Positions 1 through 8,295 of a stretch of 64,000 nucleotides of DNA are shown piece after piece. Numbering within the stretch: the stretch's first letter is position 1; every line of letters begins with the position of its first letter. Origin of the DNA: Burkholderia diffusa (GTDB lineage: Bacteria; Pseudomonadota; Gammaproteobacteria; Burkholderiales; Burkholderiaceae); contig NZ_CABVPN010000007.1 in the NCBI RefSeq assembly GCF_902499115.1, forward strand, positions 124,001 through 188,000, given 5' to 3'. The position numbers were made by a program, and so were the translations under genes. The notes below the pieces were generated by a model. The model saw only the letters and a program-made list of their open reading frames with translations. It did not search any database and was not told the origin of the DNA.

Positions 1-602
1 TAGGCCGCATACAGCAGCGTCGTCGGCGCCGCGAAGCCGAGCCCGACGCGCACTGCATGCAGCGACGGCTCGCTGCCGTCCACGGCGAACATCAGGCGCT
101 GCAGCGGTCCTTCCGACGGCCGCGTGTAGTTGGCGGGTACGATCAGCAGCGCGCAGCGTGCGCGCGAGGCCAGCGTGTCGGACACCGCGCCCTCGACGAG
201 CCGCAACAGTCCGTGGTGCGGATTGGCGCCGACCACGAGCACGTCGGCGTGCGATGCCGACGTGTCGTTCGCGAGTGCATCAGCCACCGTGCCGCCCGTG
301 ACCGACGTATCGATGATCACCTGTTCGATCTCCGCGCCGCTCCCGGCGAACAGTGCCGCGATGCGCTCGAGCGTGGCCTGCGCTTCGCGCGTCATCTCCT
401 CGCGCGCCGAGGTCAGCAGCGCGTCGACGCGCGGAATGTCGGGCAGCACGAGACGCGGATTGTCGATCGCGCAGACGATGCGCACCTGCATGCCGGGACG
501 CAGCAGCGTGCGCATGTAGCGCGCGGCGGCCAGCGACTCCGGCGTCAGGTCGACGGCCAGCGAAATTCGAGCGAGCGGCGGGATGGTCGGGCTGGATTGC
601 AT
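1..602 (-). CDS. Universal stress protein, tandem UspA domains (3' end outside window)
   Basis: The frame reads leftward from ATG at 602, with AGGAGACC just upstream as ribosome binding site, and runs off the window edge after about 200 codons. The first Usp domain (residues about 10-150) starts ARISLAVDLTPES and ends with the nucleotide-binding signature GANPHHGLLRLVEGAVSDTL followed by CALLIVP. A second domain begins at about residue 170 with RLMFAVDGSEPSLHAV, so this is a two-domain UspE-like protein. Family role (known): cytoplasmic, often ATP-binding, supporting survival under stress or oxygen limitation. An FNR-type promoter lies about 140-180 bp upstream, which fits anaerobic induction. 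The C-terminus cannot be judged. Confidence 0.9.
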   Translation of the reverse strand, partial: MQSSPTIPPLARISLAVDLTPESLAAARYMRTLLRPGMQVRIVCAIDNPRLVLPDIPRVDALLTSAREEMTREAQATLERIAALFAGSGAEIEQVIIDTSVTGGTVADALANDTSASHADVLVVGANPHHGLLRLVEGAVSDTLASRARCALLIVPANYTRPSEGPLQRLMFAVDGSEPSLHAVRVGLGFAAPTTLLYAA

Positions 603-742
603 GGCGAAGGTCTCCTGGCGGACGCGTCGTCGCGGACGACGACCGGAGCTTCGCGCGGGCGGCTGCGCGCGGCGGACGAACGGCCGACGCGGTCGCAGGG
701 AACGGCGGACGGCCACGCGAAGCGTGGACAAGCGATTCAAAC

Positions 743-783
743 AGCATATGTCGTCCGGCCCCCACGTGCATGATCGCGATCAA
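743..783 (-). promoter_or_regulatory. FNR/Anr-type promoter of the universal stress gene
   Basis: Positions 770-783 read ATGAT-CGCG-ATCAA, nine of ten matches to the FNR consensus TTGAT-N4-ATCAA. On the minus strand a -10-like TATGCT occupies 743-748. Its centre is 31 bp from the box centre, exactly the class II FNR geometry (box at -41.5). The predicted transcript start is near 735, leaving a leader of about 130 nt before the ATG at 602. The same TATGCT at the same spacing recurs at 18764-18804. Confidence 0.6.
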
Positions 784-853
784 TACGCGTGCGGGCCGCG
801 ATGCGCCGCCGGGCGCGTTCGGCGCGCGGCGCGGCGACTTTTGCCCGGTTTGC

Positions 854-1348
854 TTACGACTTCGTCGACGCGGGCGCGCCCGCGCGGTTCGCATAGAACA
901 CCGCGTATGCGATGCCGAGCAGCACGATCCACGCCGGGCCGATCACGAGCGCCACACGCGTGTCCGGCGTGAATGCCATCAGCACGACGACCAGCGCGAG
1001 AAACCCGAGCGCAATGAACGAGCCGAGCGGATAGAACGGCACGCGGATCGGCAGGCGCGCGATCCTGTCGGCCGACAGCGTGCGGCGAAAGCGCATCTGC
1101 GCGATCAGGATCACGCACCACCTCCAGATCGCACCGAACGTCGACACCGACGTCAGCCACGTGAACACCTGCTGCGGCGCCAGATAGTTGAGCAGCACGC
1201 CGATCAGCAGCAGCGCGACCGACACGGCGACGCCGTACACCGGCACACCGTTGCGGTTCACGCGACCGAGGCTCGCCGGCGCCTGGCCCTGCTGCGCGAA
1301 AGTGTGAAATCGGAGGCGAAATCGGGATGTGCGCGGAATCCCGCGCAC
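854..1348 (-). pseudogene. Amino-acid permease (APC family), C-terminal remnant
   Basis: Only the last third of an amino-acid/polyamine permease survives. From about residue 17 the sequence matches the loop and last four helices of the AAT group, starting FAQQGQAPASLGRVNRNGVP and continuing GAIWRWCVILIAQMRFRR. Family members are about 460 residues; about 150 remain here. The preceding residues (MRGIPRTSRFRLRFHT) are not permease-like, and no SXS or N-terminal transport motif exists upstream because the DedA gene begins ending at 1352. The deletion junction is therefore near 1298-1350. It is unlikely to make a functional transporter. Confidence 0.75.
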
Positions 1349-1351
1349 GAT

Positions 1352-2398
1352 TTATTTCGACAATGTCGCCCGCACCGTATATTCGCCTGCGAGCGCCGTA
1401 TGCTCGGGCCGCACGAAATACCTCGATGAATCGAGATCGGCCGGCAGCGGCTCGACCGGATAGCCGTGCTTCTCCCACGCGTCGAGCCCGCCCTTCAGCG
1501 CCTTGATGTTGTGAAGCATCTTCTTGCGCTGCATCTTCGCGATCAGACGCTTCGCCGTTGCCTCGTTCGGGCACACGCAATACACGACGATCGGCCGCTT
1601 CAGCAGCTCCGGATCCAGCAGGTCCGGCGAATCGAGATCGACCGGCACCGCGCCGGCGATCCGATACGGCTCGCGTTCGCGAATCGCGCGCGGCCGCGCA
1701 TCGAAGATCAGCGGCGGCTCGTTCGATGTCATCATTTCGACGAGCTGCGGCGGGGAGATGCGCACCTGCGCGAGGTAGCGCCGGAACTGCACGCGGCGCA
1801 CCCAGCGGTAGAGCAGGAACGTGATGAAGATCGCGAGAAACGCGTCGAGGATCGTACCGCCGCTCGCGCGCACCCACAGCACGAACTGCACGATCTGGTC
1901 ATGCACGGCCGCGCCGCCGATGAGCCAGAACGCAGCCCACAGCGACGCACCGGCCAGATCCCAGAACAGGAACACGCCGATGCCGATCGCGGTCGTGCCG
2001 AGCAGCGGCGCCGACACGAGGCCGAGGCCCGGCAGGAATTTGGAGAGGACGAGCAGCGGCGCGCCGTATCTTTCGAATACATTACGCGCGAAGCGCAGCG
2101 TCGTGTCGAGCGACAGCGAGAATCGCACGAGGCCGTTCAGCAAGCGACGGCCGCGCGTGCGGCCCATGAAGAACCACAGCGAATCGGCAAGCATCGTCGC
2201 GCCGATCGCCGCCGCGAACATGCTTGTCCAGGACGCCTGCCCCATCGCCGCCATCGTACCGCCGAGAATCAGCATCGGCACGGCCGGCACCGGCACGCCG
2301 AGCTGCGTGATCAGTACGCTCGCGAACACGGCCCACGGGCCGAGCGACGAGGGAATCGCAATGGGAAAGTGCCACACGGCGGCGCTCCTGAAAGACAT
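1352..2398 (-). CDS. DedA-family membrane protein fused to a rhodanese domain
   Basis: 348 aa. Residues about 15-200 form a DedA/SNARE-associated (VTT) domain with several membrane segments, including the LPGLGLVSAPLLGTTAIG re-entrant region. Residues about 215-325 form a rhodanese domain (IFDAR, then VVYCVCPNEATAKRL) whose likely catalytic cysteine is Cys274. DedA proteins are inner-membrane proteins tied to lipid carrier flipping and proton-motive-force homeostasis; rhodaneses move sulfane sulfur or read redox state. The fusion places a cytoplasmic sulfur/redox module on the membrane protein. Its specific function is unknown. The gene ends 3 bp before the permease remnant, so its downstream neighbourhood was probably altered by deletion. 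Confidence 0.85.
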   Translation of the reverse strand: MSFRSAAVWHFPIAIPSSLGPWAVFASVLITQLGVPVPAVPMLILGGTMAAMGQASWTSMFAAAIGATMLADSLWFFMGRTRGRRLLNGLVRFSLSLDTTLRFARNVFERYGAPLLVLSKFLPGLGLVSAPLLGTTAIGIGVFLFWDLAGASLWAAFWLIGGAAVHDQIVQFVLWVRASGGTILDAFLAIFITFLLYRWVRRVQFRRYLAQVRISPPQLVEMMTSNEPPLIFDARPRAIREREPYRIAGAVPVDLDSPDLLDPELLKRPIVVYCVCPNEATAKRLIAKMQRKKMLHNIKALKGGLDAWEKHGYPVEPLPADLDSSRYFVRPEHTALAGEYTVRATLSK

Positions 2399-2543
2399 GC
2401 TGACCGTGCCACGGGGGAGGCCGTCGATACGGCTGACAGCGATCGCCGCGGCACGTCCGCGGCCGATCCTGCACAGTCGTGCATTCTAAACGGGTTTGGC
2501 CGGGACCGCGCGGAACAGCTACGGTTGGAGGCGGCCGCCGCGT

Positions 2544-3050
2544 TCACGCGTCGGGGCGCTGCGCAAGCCCCGCCACGTATTCCGCGTATTCGGGGAACGT
2601 GGCGGCCAGTACCGTCGCGTCCGCGAGTTCGAATTCCGCGAACTCGAACCCTGGTGCGACCGTGCAGCCGACGAGCGCGACGTGCTCCGGCGACGCGCAG
2701 CGCGCGCCGAACCAGCGCCCGGCCGGCACGACCGCCTGGAATACGGTGCCGGGATGCGTAAGCGGGTTGCCGAGCCGGTGGATCGTCAGCCCCTCGTGCT
2801 CGTCGAGCACCCACACTTCGAGCGGATCGCCCGCGTAGAAGTGCCAGACCTCGTCGGAACGGATCCGGTGCCACGACGAATACGCGCCGTCGCACAACAG
2901 GTAATAGATTGCGGTCGACGCCGCGCGTGGCGCGCCGTCGGCCGGACGCACGACCGTGTCGGCCGCACGGTAGGTTTCCCGGAAATAGCCGCCCTCGGGG
3001 TGCGGCTGCAGATCGAACTGGTGAATCAGGTCGGCGGCGGAAATCGGCAT
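2544..3050 (-). CDS. DUF985 cupin protein
   Basis: 168 aa. The DUF985/YML079w-type cupin signature is clear: LQPHPEGGYFRETYRA near the N-terminus, then YYLL, SWHRIRSDEVWHFYAGD in the metal-site region, and LVGCTVAPGFEFAEFEL at the end. These are small beta-barrel proteins of uncertain function, possibly sugar or nucleotide-sugar binding. The frame is open further upstream, but homologs begin at or near MPISAADLIHQFDLQPH, which sets the ATG at 3050. No strong Shine-Dalgarno sequence is visible. It appears monocistronic. Confidence 0.85.
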   Translation of the reverse strand: MPISAADLIHQFDLQPHPEGGYFRETYRAADTVVRPADGAPRAASTAIYYLLCDGAYSSWHRIRSDEVWHFYAGDPLEVWVLDEHEGLTIHRLGNPLTHPGTVFQAVVPAGRWFGARCASPEHVALVGCTVAPGFEFAEFELADATVLAATFPEYAEYVAGLAQRPDA

Positions 3051-3417
3051 GGCAGATGACGTCGGTGAAGGATTGAACCGGGCACGCGACGCACGGCCCG
3101 ACCAATCGGGAACCCCACCGGCCGACGTCGCGTGCCGCTGCGTCGATCGCCGCGGCCATGCACGCGGCGACTGGATCGCGCGCCGAACGCGGCGCGCGAC
3201 GATGAAGCGAACACCGGGCGATGCTGCCAGAAGTGCGGGACGCGACGCAACCGGCGCTACGCGATCACACCGTAGCGACGCAGCGGCGCAAGATATCGGC
3301 GGCACGTCGATCGATGCAGCGGACGCACCGCCGCACCCGCCGTCACACCGCCGTCACACTGCCATCCGCGCGACAGCCGCCTGCCCGCCGCTCACGGCGC
3401 GACGCCGCACCGCGTCG
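3051..3417. other. Intergenic stretch without a recognisable gene
   Basis: About 370 bp between the DUF985 gene and the second universal stress gene. Several frames are open, as expected at this GC content, but none shows a family signature or ribosome binding site. A short direct repeat of the type GCCGTCACA occurs near 3339-3362. No terminator hairpin with a T-run was seen. Confidence 0.5.
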
Positions 3418-3888
3418 TCACGCAGTCGGCGCCGCGGCCTGCTCGTCGTGGCGCACCAGCAGCACGGGCCGATCGGCCGCGCGCAGCAGCGATTCCGCGA
3501 CGCTGCCGAGCAGCAGCCGGCGCAGGCCGTGCCGCCCGCTCGTGCCCATCACGATCAGATCGGCGCCGGCCTCGGCCGCCGTGCGCATCAGCACCGCGGC
3601 GATGTCCTCCCCGTAGGCGTCGAGCGCGCGCACGGTGCCCGGCACGTGCCGCTGCGCGAGGGCCGCCTTCGCATCGTCGAGCACGAGCGTCGCCGCTTCG
3701 GCTGCCGCCGCGTCGCCGTCGTGTTCGGCCGCGAAGCCCGCATCGACGTCGACGAGCTGCGGCCGGTGCTCGACGACAAACGCGCACGTGACCTCGCCGC
3801 CGGATGCCGCCGCGATCCGGATCGCCTCGTTCAGCGCGAGACGCGCACTCGGGCCCCCATCGAGCCCGACGAAAATCCGCTTGTACAT
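3418..3888 (-). CDS. Universal stress protein, single UspA domain
   Basis: 156 aa. It starts MYKRIFVGLDGGPSARLALN (beta-1 and ATP-binding Asp region) and ends with GTSGRHGLRRLLLGSVAESL followed by PVLLVRH. This is the G-2X-G-9X-G(S/T) motif of ATP-binding Usp proteins. The ATG at 3888 has GGAGGGCGGA directly upstream; an open frame continues to 4044 without a better start. It is probably a cytoplasmic stress-survival protein. An FNR box lies 119 bp upstream, in the region shared with the divergent histidine kinase. Together with the gene at 1-602 it suggests a low-oxygen stress set. Confidence 0.92.
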   Translation of the reverse strand: MYKRIFVGLDGGPSARLALNEAIRIAAASGGEVTCAFVVEHRPQLVDVDAGFAAEHDGDAAAAEAATLVLDDAKAALAQRHVPGTVRALDAYGEDIAAVLMRTAAEAGADLIVMGTSGRHGLRRLLLGSVAESLLRAADRPVLLVRHDEQAAAPTA

Positions 3889-4207
3889 GGTCCGCCCTCC
3901 GACCGGAAGCCCGTCGCCCATCGCGCGAACGACGCCCCCGTCATCGCAAGCCGGCCCGATGCCGGCTCGCCTGCCGAACAGTCTGCCCCACGTGCGGACA
4001 CACCGGTTGACGCGTGTCAATCGCGGCCGGAACGCCCGCTGCACCGCCTGGCTATCTCATTTTTAACTGACCCTATTACAAAAAACGTGTAAAACGCGCA
4101 CAATTTCATCTTGAAAATAGATGCCGCACGCGGCCGGTGCGATTTTTCCCGGTTATACCGCGCCGCCCGAGTGCCACGGGCGGCCCCGACACCAGAATGG
4201 CCATCGA
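3889..4207. other. Divergent intergenic region between usp and histidine kinase
   Basis: About 320 bp separating oppositely oriented genes. The half nearest the kinase (about 4054-4110) is markedly AT-rich for this genome and probably holds the kinase promoter. The usp-proximal half carries the FNR box at 4007-4020. No small gene was recognised. Confidence 0.5.
4007..4020. promoter_or_regulatory. FNR/Anr box in the usp / histidine-kinase divergent region
   Basis: The sequence TTGAC-GCGT-GTCAA is a perfect inverted repeat of 5-bp arms spaced by 4, the symmetrical variant of the FNR/Anr consensus TTGAT-N4-ATCAA. Toward the usp gene, the position 31 bp from the box centre (3980-3985) reads CAGACT on the minus strand. 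That is only a weak -10 candidate. Toward the kinase there is no -10 at class II spacing. The box most likely serves the usp gene, with weaker support than the boxes at 770-783 and 18791-18804. Confidence 0.55.
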
Positions 4208-6319
4208 ATGACCGCCAGTGGAACCCCGCCGCGTGACGCCCGAGGGCCCACGCGCTTCCAGACCATGTTACGCCAGCCGCTCGCGGCTGGCGTCGTTGCG
4301 CTGTTCGCGGGCGCGGCGCTGTCGCTCGGCGTTGCGCTGCTCGTTCGCGAGCAGTGGCAAGGCGCCGTCCATACGCGCTTCGAACGACGCACGACGCACG
4401 TGACGGCGATGCTGCGCCACGAGCTGCAAGCCGCCGTCGCCGTGCTCGAAAGCACGCGCGGCGCGTTCGCGCTCGCGCCACAGATGACGCCCGAGCAATG
4501 GCGCCGGTATGCCGACACACTCGAGCTCGACAGCGGGCGTTCGCCGATCCGGCAGTTCGGCTATGCGCCGCTGTCGCCCGCGGCGCGCAGCGCCCTCGCC
4601 GGCCACGCGCCGATGCCGGCCGGCCCGCTCGCGGTGGCGACGCTCGGCGCGCCCGCGTCGAGCTCGGCCGGCGTGCGCTTCGGTGCGCCGGATCAGGCCC
4701 CCCTCTCGCGCGCGCTGCAGACCGGCGATGTCGCACTCGGCATCCATTCGGCCGACGACGACACATCCCGCGATGCGCGCACCCTCACGCTGTTCCTGCC
4801 CGCCACGGCTTCACCGCGCCCGACCGCCGCACAGTCCGGCGCCCGTGAAACCGGCGCCGACGGCGTGCTGTTCGCGCAGGTGAGCCCGAATCGCCTGATC
4901 GAGCGCGCGCTCGACGCGGAGCGCGGGCTCGACCTGAGGATGAGCGCCGGCGACGATCCTCGGCCGATCGCGAGCGCCGAGACGACGACCGACGAGGCTT
5001 TGGCATCGCCCGACCTGATGCGGCGCAGCGACCAGCTGAATTTCGGCGGGACCGTCCTGACGCTCGCCTATTCCGCAGACGGCCGCCCGAGCGCGACCGG
5101 CGCGCAGCGCGCGGCGGGCACGGTGCTCGCCGCAGGGCTGATCGCGTCGTTCGCGTTCGCGGCACTCGTCCATGCGTTGCTGCGCGGCCGCGCCGGCACC
5201 GCGGATACGGGCGCCAGCAGCCGCGGCATCCTGAACGAGGCGCGGATGATGGGCATCATCCGTTCGTCGATGGAAGCGATCATCACGATCGACGAGAAGC
5301 AGACGGTCGTGATCTTCAACCCGATGGCCGAACAGGTATTCGGCGTATCGGCGATGGAGGCGATCGGCGCGCCGCTGTCGCGCTTCATCCCCGAGCGGTT
5401 TCGTGCCGCGCATGCGAAGCACGTCGACCAGTTCGGCGTGACGGGCGTGTCCGAGCGGCAAATGGGCCGTCAGCGCGTACTGTTCGGGCTGCGCGGCAAC
5501 GGCGAGGAATTCCCGATCGAGGCGTCGATCTCGCAGATCCGCGACGCGTCGGGCAAGCTCTACACGGTGATGCTGCGCGACATCACCGAACGGCAGCGCG
5601 CCGAGAATGCGCTGAAGCAGTCGCGCGAAGAACTGCGCGAACTGTCGGCCAATCTGCAGAACGTGCGCGAAGAGGAAAAGACCCGCATCGCGCGCGAACT
5701 GCACGACGACCTCGGGCAGCAGCTCACCGCGCTGAAGATGGACCTGTCGGTCATCGAGCAGCAACTGCGCACGCCGAACCGTGCGCAACCCGACGACGAC
5801 GTGCTGTCGCAACTGCAGGGCATGCGCCGGCTGATCGACGCGACCGTCGCGTCGGTGCGGCGCATCGCAGCCGATCTGCGCCCCGTGATGCTCGACGATC
5901 TCGGCCTCGTGCCCGCAATCGAGTGGCTGGCGAACGACTTCACGAACCGCTACGGCATCGACGTCGAACGCCACATCGAAACGGGCGGGCTCACGTTCAC
6001 CAGCACCGGGGCGACCACGCTGTTCCGGATCGTCCAGGAAGCGCTGACGAACGTCGCGCGCCATGCGGATGCGACGCGCGTCGCGCTGCGGCTCGACATC
6101 GAGGAAGGCTTCTGCGTGCTGCGCGTCGCGGACAACGGCCGCGGCGCGGCACCGGGCGGCACCGCCCACGAGGACAAGTCGTTCGGCCTGATCGGCATTC
6201 GCGAACGCGCACACATGCTGGGTGGCAGCGTGACGATCGATACCGCGCTCGCACGCGGCTTCTCGATCACGGTCGCGTTCCCGCTAGGCACCGTTCAACA
6301 GGAAACCACCCTCACATGA
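4208..6319 (+). CDS. Sensor histidine kinase, CHASE-PAS-HisKA_3-HATPase
   Basis: About 703 aa from the start used here. It has a membrane segment (about 26-45), a periplasmic CHASE-type sensor region (about 55-230), a second membrane segment (about 306-328) and a PAS domain (about 345-460, IIRSSMEAIITIDEKQTVVI). The HisKA_3 dimerisation domain carries phospho-acceptor His499 in ARELHDDLGQQL. A HATPase_c domain follows (FRIVQEALTNVARHA, DNGRGA, FGLIGIRERA). This is the NarX/DegS class, which phosphorylates NarL-type regulators. The stop codon overlaps the ATG of the downstream regulator (ATGA), so the two are translationally coupled. Start choice is uncertain: ATGs at 4121, 4208 and 4265 all lack a good Shine-Dalgarno sequence. 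Confidence 0.93.
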   Translation: MTASGTPPRDARGPTRFQTMLRQPLAAGVVALFAGAALSLGVALLVREQWQGAVHTRFERRTTHVTAMLRHELQAAVAVLESTRGAFALAPQMTPEQWRRYADTLELDSGRSPIRQFGYAPLSPAARSALAGHAPMPAGPLAVATLGAPASSSAGVRFGAPDQAPLSRALQTGDVALGIHSADDDTSRDARTLTLFLPATASPRPTAAQSGARETGADGVLFAQVSPNRLIERALDAERGLDLRMSAGDDPRPIASAETTTDEALASPDLMRRSDQLNFGGTVLTLAYSADGRPSATGAQRAAGTVLAAGLIASFAFAALVHALLRGRAGTADTGASSRGILNEARMMGIIRSSMEAIITIDEKQTVVIFNPMAEQVFGVSAMEAIGAPLSRFIPERFRAAHAKHVDQFGVTGVSERQMGRQRVLFGLRGNGEEFPIEASISQIRDASGKLYTVMLRDITERQRAENALKQSREELRELSANLQNVREEEKTRIARELHDDLGQQLTALKMDLSVIEQQLRTPNRAQPDDDVLSQLQGMRRLIDATVASVRRIAADLRPVMLDDLGLVPAIEWLANDFTNRYGIDVERHIETGGLTFTSTGATTLFRIVQEALTNVARHADATRVALRLDIEEGFCVLRVADNGRGAAPGGTAHEDKSFGLIGIRERAHMLGGSVTIDTALARGFSITVAFPLGTVQQETTLT

Positions 6320-6963
6320 TCAAGGTGCTCATCGCCGACGACCATACGCTCGTGCGCGACGGTCTGCGGCACATTCTCCAGAACGCCACCGCATTCGAAG
6401 TCGCCGGCGAAGCGTGCGACGGGCCGTCGACGATCGCGCTGATTCGTTCGACGCCCGCGCAGGTGCTGGTGCTCGACCTTTCGATGCCGGGCCGCAACGG
6501 CGTCGAGCTGATCAAGCAGATCAAGGACGAGAAGCCCGCGCTGCGCGTGCTCGTGCTGACCATGCACGCGGAACAGCAATACGCGGTGCGCGCGTTCCGC
6601 GCCGGCGCGTCGGGCTACCTGACCAAGGAAAGCGCGAGCGCCGAACTGGTCGGCGCCGTGACCAAGGTTGCAGCGGGCGGCGTCTACGTGAGTCTCGCGA
6701 TGGCCGAGCAGTTCGCGCAGAGCCTGAACGAACCGGCCGAGACGCTGCCGCACCAGCGGCTGTCCGATCGCGAGTTCGACGTGTTCCGCCGGATCGCCGC
6801 CGGACAGACACTGACCGAGATCGCGCAGGCGCTGTGCGTGAGCGCGAAGACGGTCAGCACGTACAAGACCCGGATTCTGGAAAAGATGCAGATGCCGCAC
6901 GAAGCGGCGCTGGTCCGCTACGCGATCCGGCACAAGCTGCTCGACGAAGCGGACGACGTCTAG
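6316..6963 (+). CDS. NarL/FixJ-family response regulator
   Basis: 215 aa. The receiver domain (about 1-120) has acidic DD at the N-terminus (VLIADDH), phospho-acceptor Asp54 (LVLDLSMPG), a Thr in VLTMHAE and Lys in YLTKES. The C-terminal LuxR-type HTH (about 148-205) contains LSDREFDVFRRIAAGQTLTEIA and KTVSTYKTRILEKM. It is the cognate regulator of the preceding kinase: its ATG overlaps the kinase stop by 4 nt (ATGA). Targets are unknown. A palindrome typical of NarL-fold regulators lies about 10 kb away at 16351-16376, but no link is shown. Confidence 0.95.
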   Translation: MIKVLIADDHTLVRDGLRHILQNATAFEVAGEACDGPSTIALIRSTPAQVLVLDLSMPGRNGVELIKQIKDEKPALRVLVLTMHAEQQYAVRAFRAGASGYLTKESASAELVGAVTKVAAGGVYVSLAMAEQFAQSLNEPAETLPHQRLSDREFDVFRRIAAGQTLTEIAQALCVSAKTVSTYKTRILEKMQMPHEAALVRYAIRHKLLDEADDV

Positions 6964-7014
6964 GCGCACCGTGCCGGCCGCGCGGCGTGCGGGCCAGCCG
7001 GACGTCGCACGGCC

Positions 7015-7419
7015 TTACTTCCCCGGCACCGGACAGGCCAGGTCACCTTCCTCGCAGGACAGATAACCCTTCAGCGTCTCGTTGCGCGTCTTGGTCAGAT
7101 CGTCGAGGCAGGTCGACACGACCATCGGATACACGCTGCCGCCTTCGGCGTTCGCGCTGGAGAAGTTGCATTCGGCGTCGCGGTAGGCGATCCACGCACG
7201 CTGCGCGTTCACGAGTTTCTCCGCGAGCGGCTTCGCATCGCGCAGCCGTGCGGTGACGGCCTGGTAAGTGCGGTTCAGGTCCGCGTCGGATTTCTTGTAC
7301 GCGCGATCGGCGCACGCCGTCATCGCCGCCTGATCCGTCGCATCGGCACAATTCGCCTGCGCATGGGCAACGTTCGCCGTCAGCGCCAGCGCGCACAGCA
7401 GACCGGTCAAGACACGCAT
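7015..7419 (-). CDS. LprI/DUF1311-family secreted protein
   Basis: 134 aa with a Sec signal peptide (MRVLTGLLCALALTANVAHA, cleavage after residue 20). The mature part has the DUF1311 pattern of lysozyme-inhibitor LprI proteins: paired cysteines (NCADATDQAAMTACADRAY), then LNRTYQ and AQRAWIAYRDAECNF, with a final cysteine pair in SCEEGDLACPVP. These are periplasmic or outer-surface proteins, some shown to inhibit host lysozyme. The start at 7419 follows CAGGAGCATCC. The gene is monocistronic and ends about 50 bp from the response regulator, convergent with it. Confidence 0.85.
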   Translation of the reverse strand: MRVLTGLLCALALTANVAHAQANCADATDQAAMTACADRAYKKSDADLNRTYQAVTARLRDAKPLAEKLVNAQRAWIAYRDAECNFSSANAEGGSVYPMVVSTCLDDLTKTRNETLKGYLSCEEGDLACPVPGK

Positions 7420-7607
7420 GGATGCTCCTGTTTGTTTTCGTTGAAGTCGTGGAACGTGATGCCGGGCTTGCCGCCGCGCCTCGGTGCGCGACCTCGCCGG
7501 CCGATGGGCGCGACCTCCGTCGCGGCCGCCGCAGCGTGGCAATGCCGACCGCGATGCTAGCGCACACGCGATGGATTGTCAGCCCGCGCCACGCTTGCCG
7601 CGCACGC

Positions 7608-7642
7608 AAAAAAGCCCGCACTCGACACGAGTGCGGGCTTTT
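7608..7642. terminator. Rho-independent terminator, bidirectional
   Basis: A perfect stem AAAAGCCCGCACTCG / CGAGTGCGGGCTTTT with a three-base loop. It is flanked by A-runs on one side and T-runs on the other, so it can act in both directions. It sits 48 bp past the stop of the DUF4148 gene read leftward. Confidence 0.85.
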
Positions 7643-7690
7643 CGCTACGGCTTTGCAGGCGGCCCGGCGGCCGCGCGGCGAACGGCTTGC

Positions 7691-8020
7691 TTAGTGACCG
7701 AAGTACACCGACGAACGATCGGCTGCTGCCGGCACGACCACGCGCTGGCCCGACTGCGACGACGCGACCGGGCTCGGGCCGTAACCCGTTGCGTCACCCT
7801 GCGCACCGGTGTTCTGTGCCGCGGCGATCTTTGCCTGTGCGGCCTGGATGTTTTCCGGATAGTTCATCCAGTCGTTCGGGTTGTAACCGGCCTTTTCGAG
7901 CTGGACCAACTCGGCACGCACTTGCGCGCGCGTCAGCGGCTGCTGGTTCGATTGGGCGAACGAGACGACCGGTGCGGCCACCAGAGCGGCCAGTGCAACT
8001 GCCTTGATCAGCGATTTCAT
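7691..8020 (-). CDS. DUF4148 secreted protein
   Basis: 109 aa. Signal peptide MKSLIKAVALAALVAAPVVSFA is followed by the DUF4148 core LTRAQVRAELVQLEKAGYNP and an ENIQAAQAKIAA segment. The family is abundant in Burkholderia and its relatives and has no established function; members are small periplasmic proteins. It begins at 8020 and ends before the terminator at 7608-7642. A second paralog is at 32955-33257. Confidence 0.9.
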   Translation of the reverse strand: MKSLIKAVALAALVAAPVVSFAQSNQQPLTRAQVRAELVQLEKAGYNPNDWMNYPENIQAAQAKIAAAQNTGAQGDATGYGPSPVASSQSGQRVVVPAAADRSSVYFGH

Positions 8021-8295
8021 GATGCGTTACCTCCAGATTGTTTTGTCAGGCGCTTCGGACTCGGTAGTCATTGCGCATGAATGGAAGTCTAGGAGGCTTG
8101 CCTATCAGGGTAAATACTTAAATCGCAAATTCACTGTTGACCGAATCCGTACAATTGCCACGTATTCGGTCGAAACATCAGAGGATTATGGCCGCATCCG
8201 AACCCAATATGCGGCAGCATGCTTTCGCCCGGGGATCGACTCGCCGGGCGGTGGACAACCGCGCCGCGGCTGCCAGGTTTGCCCCGTTCAAGGCA

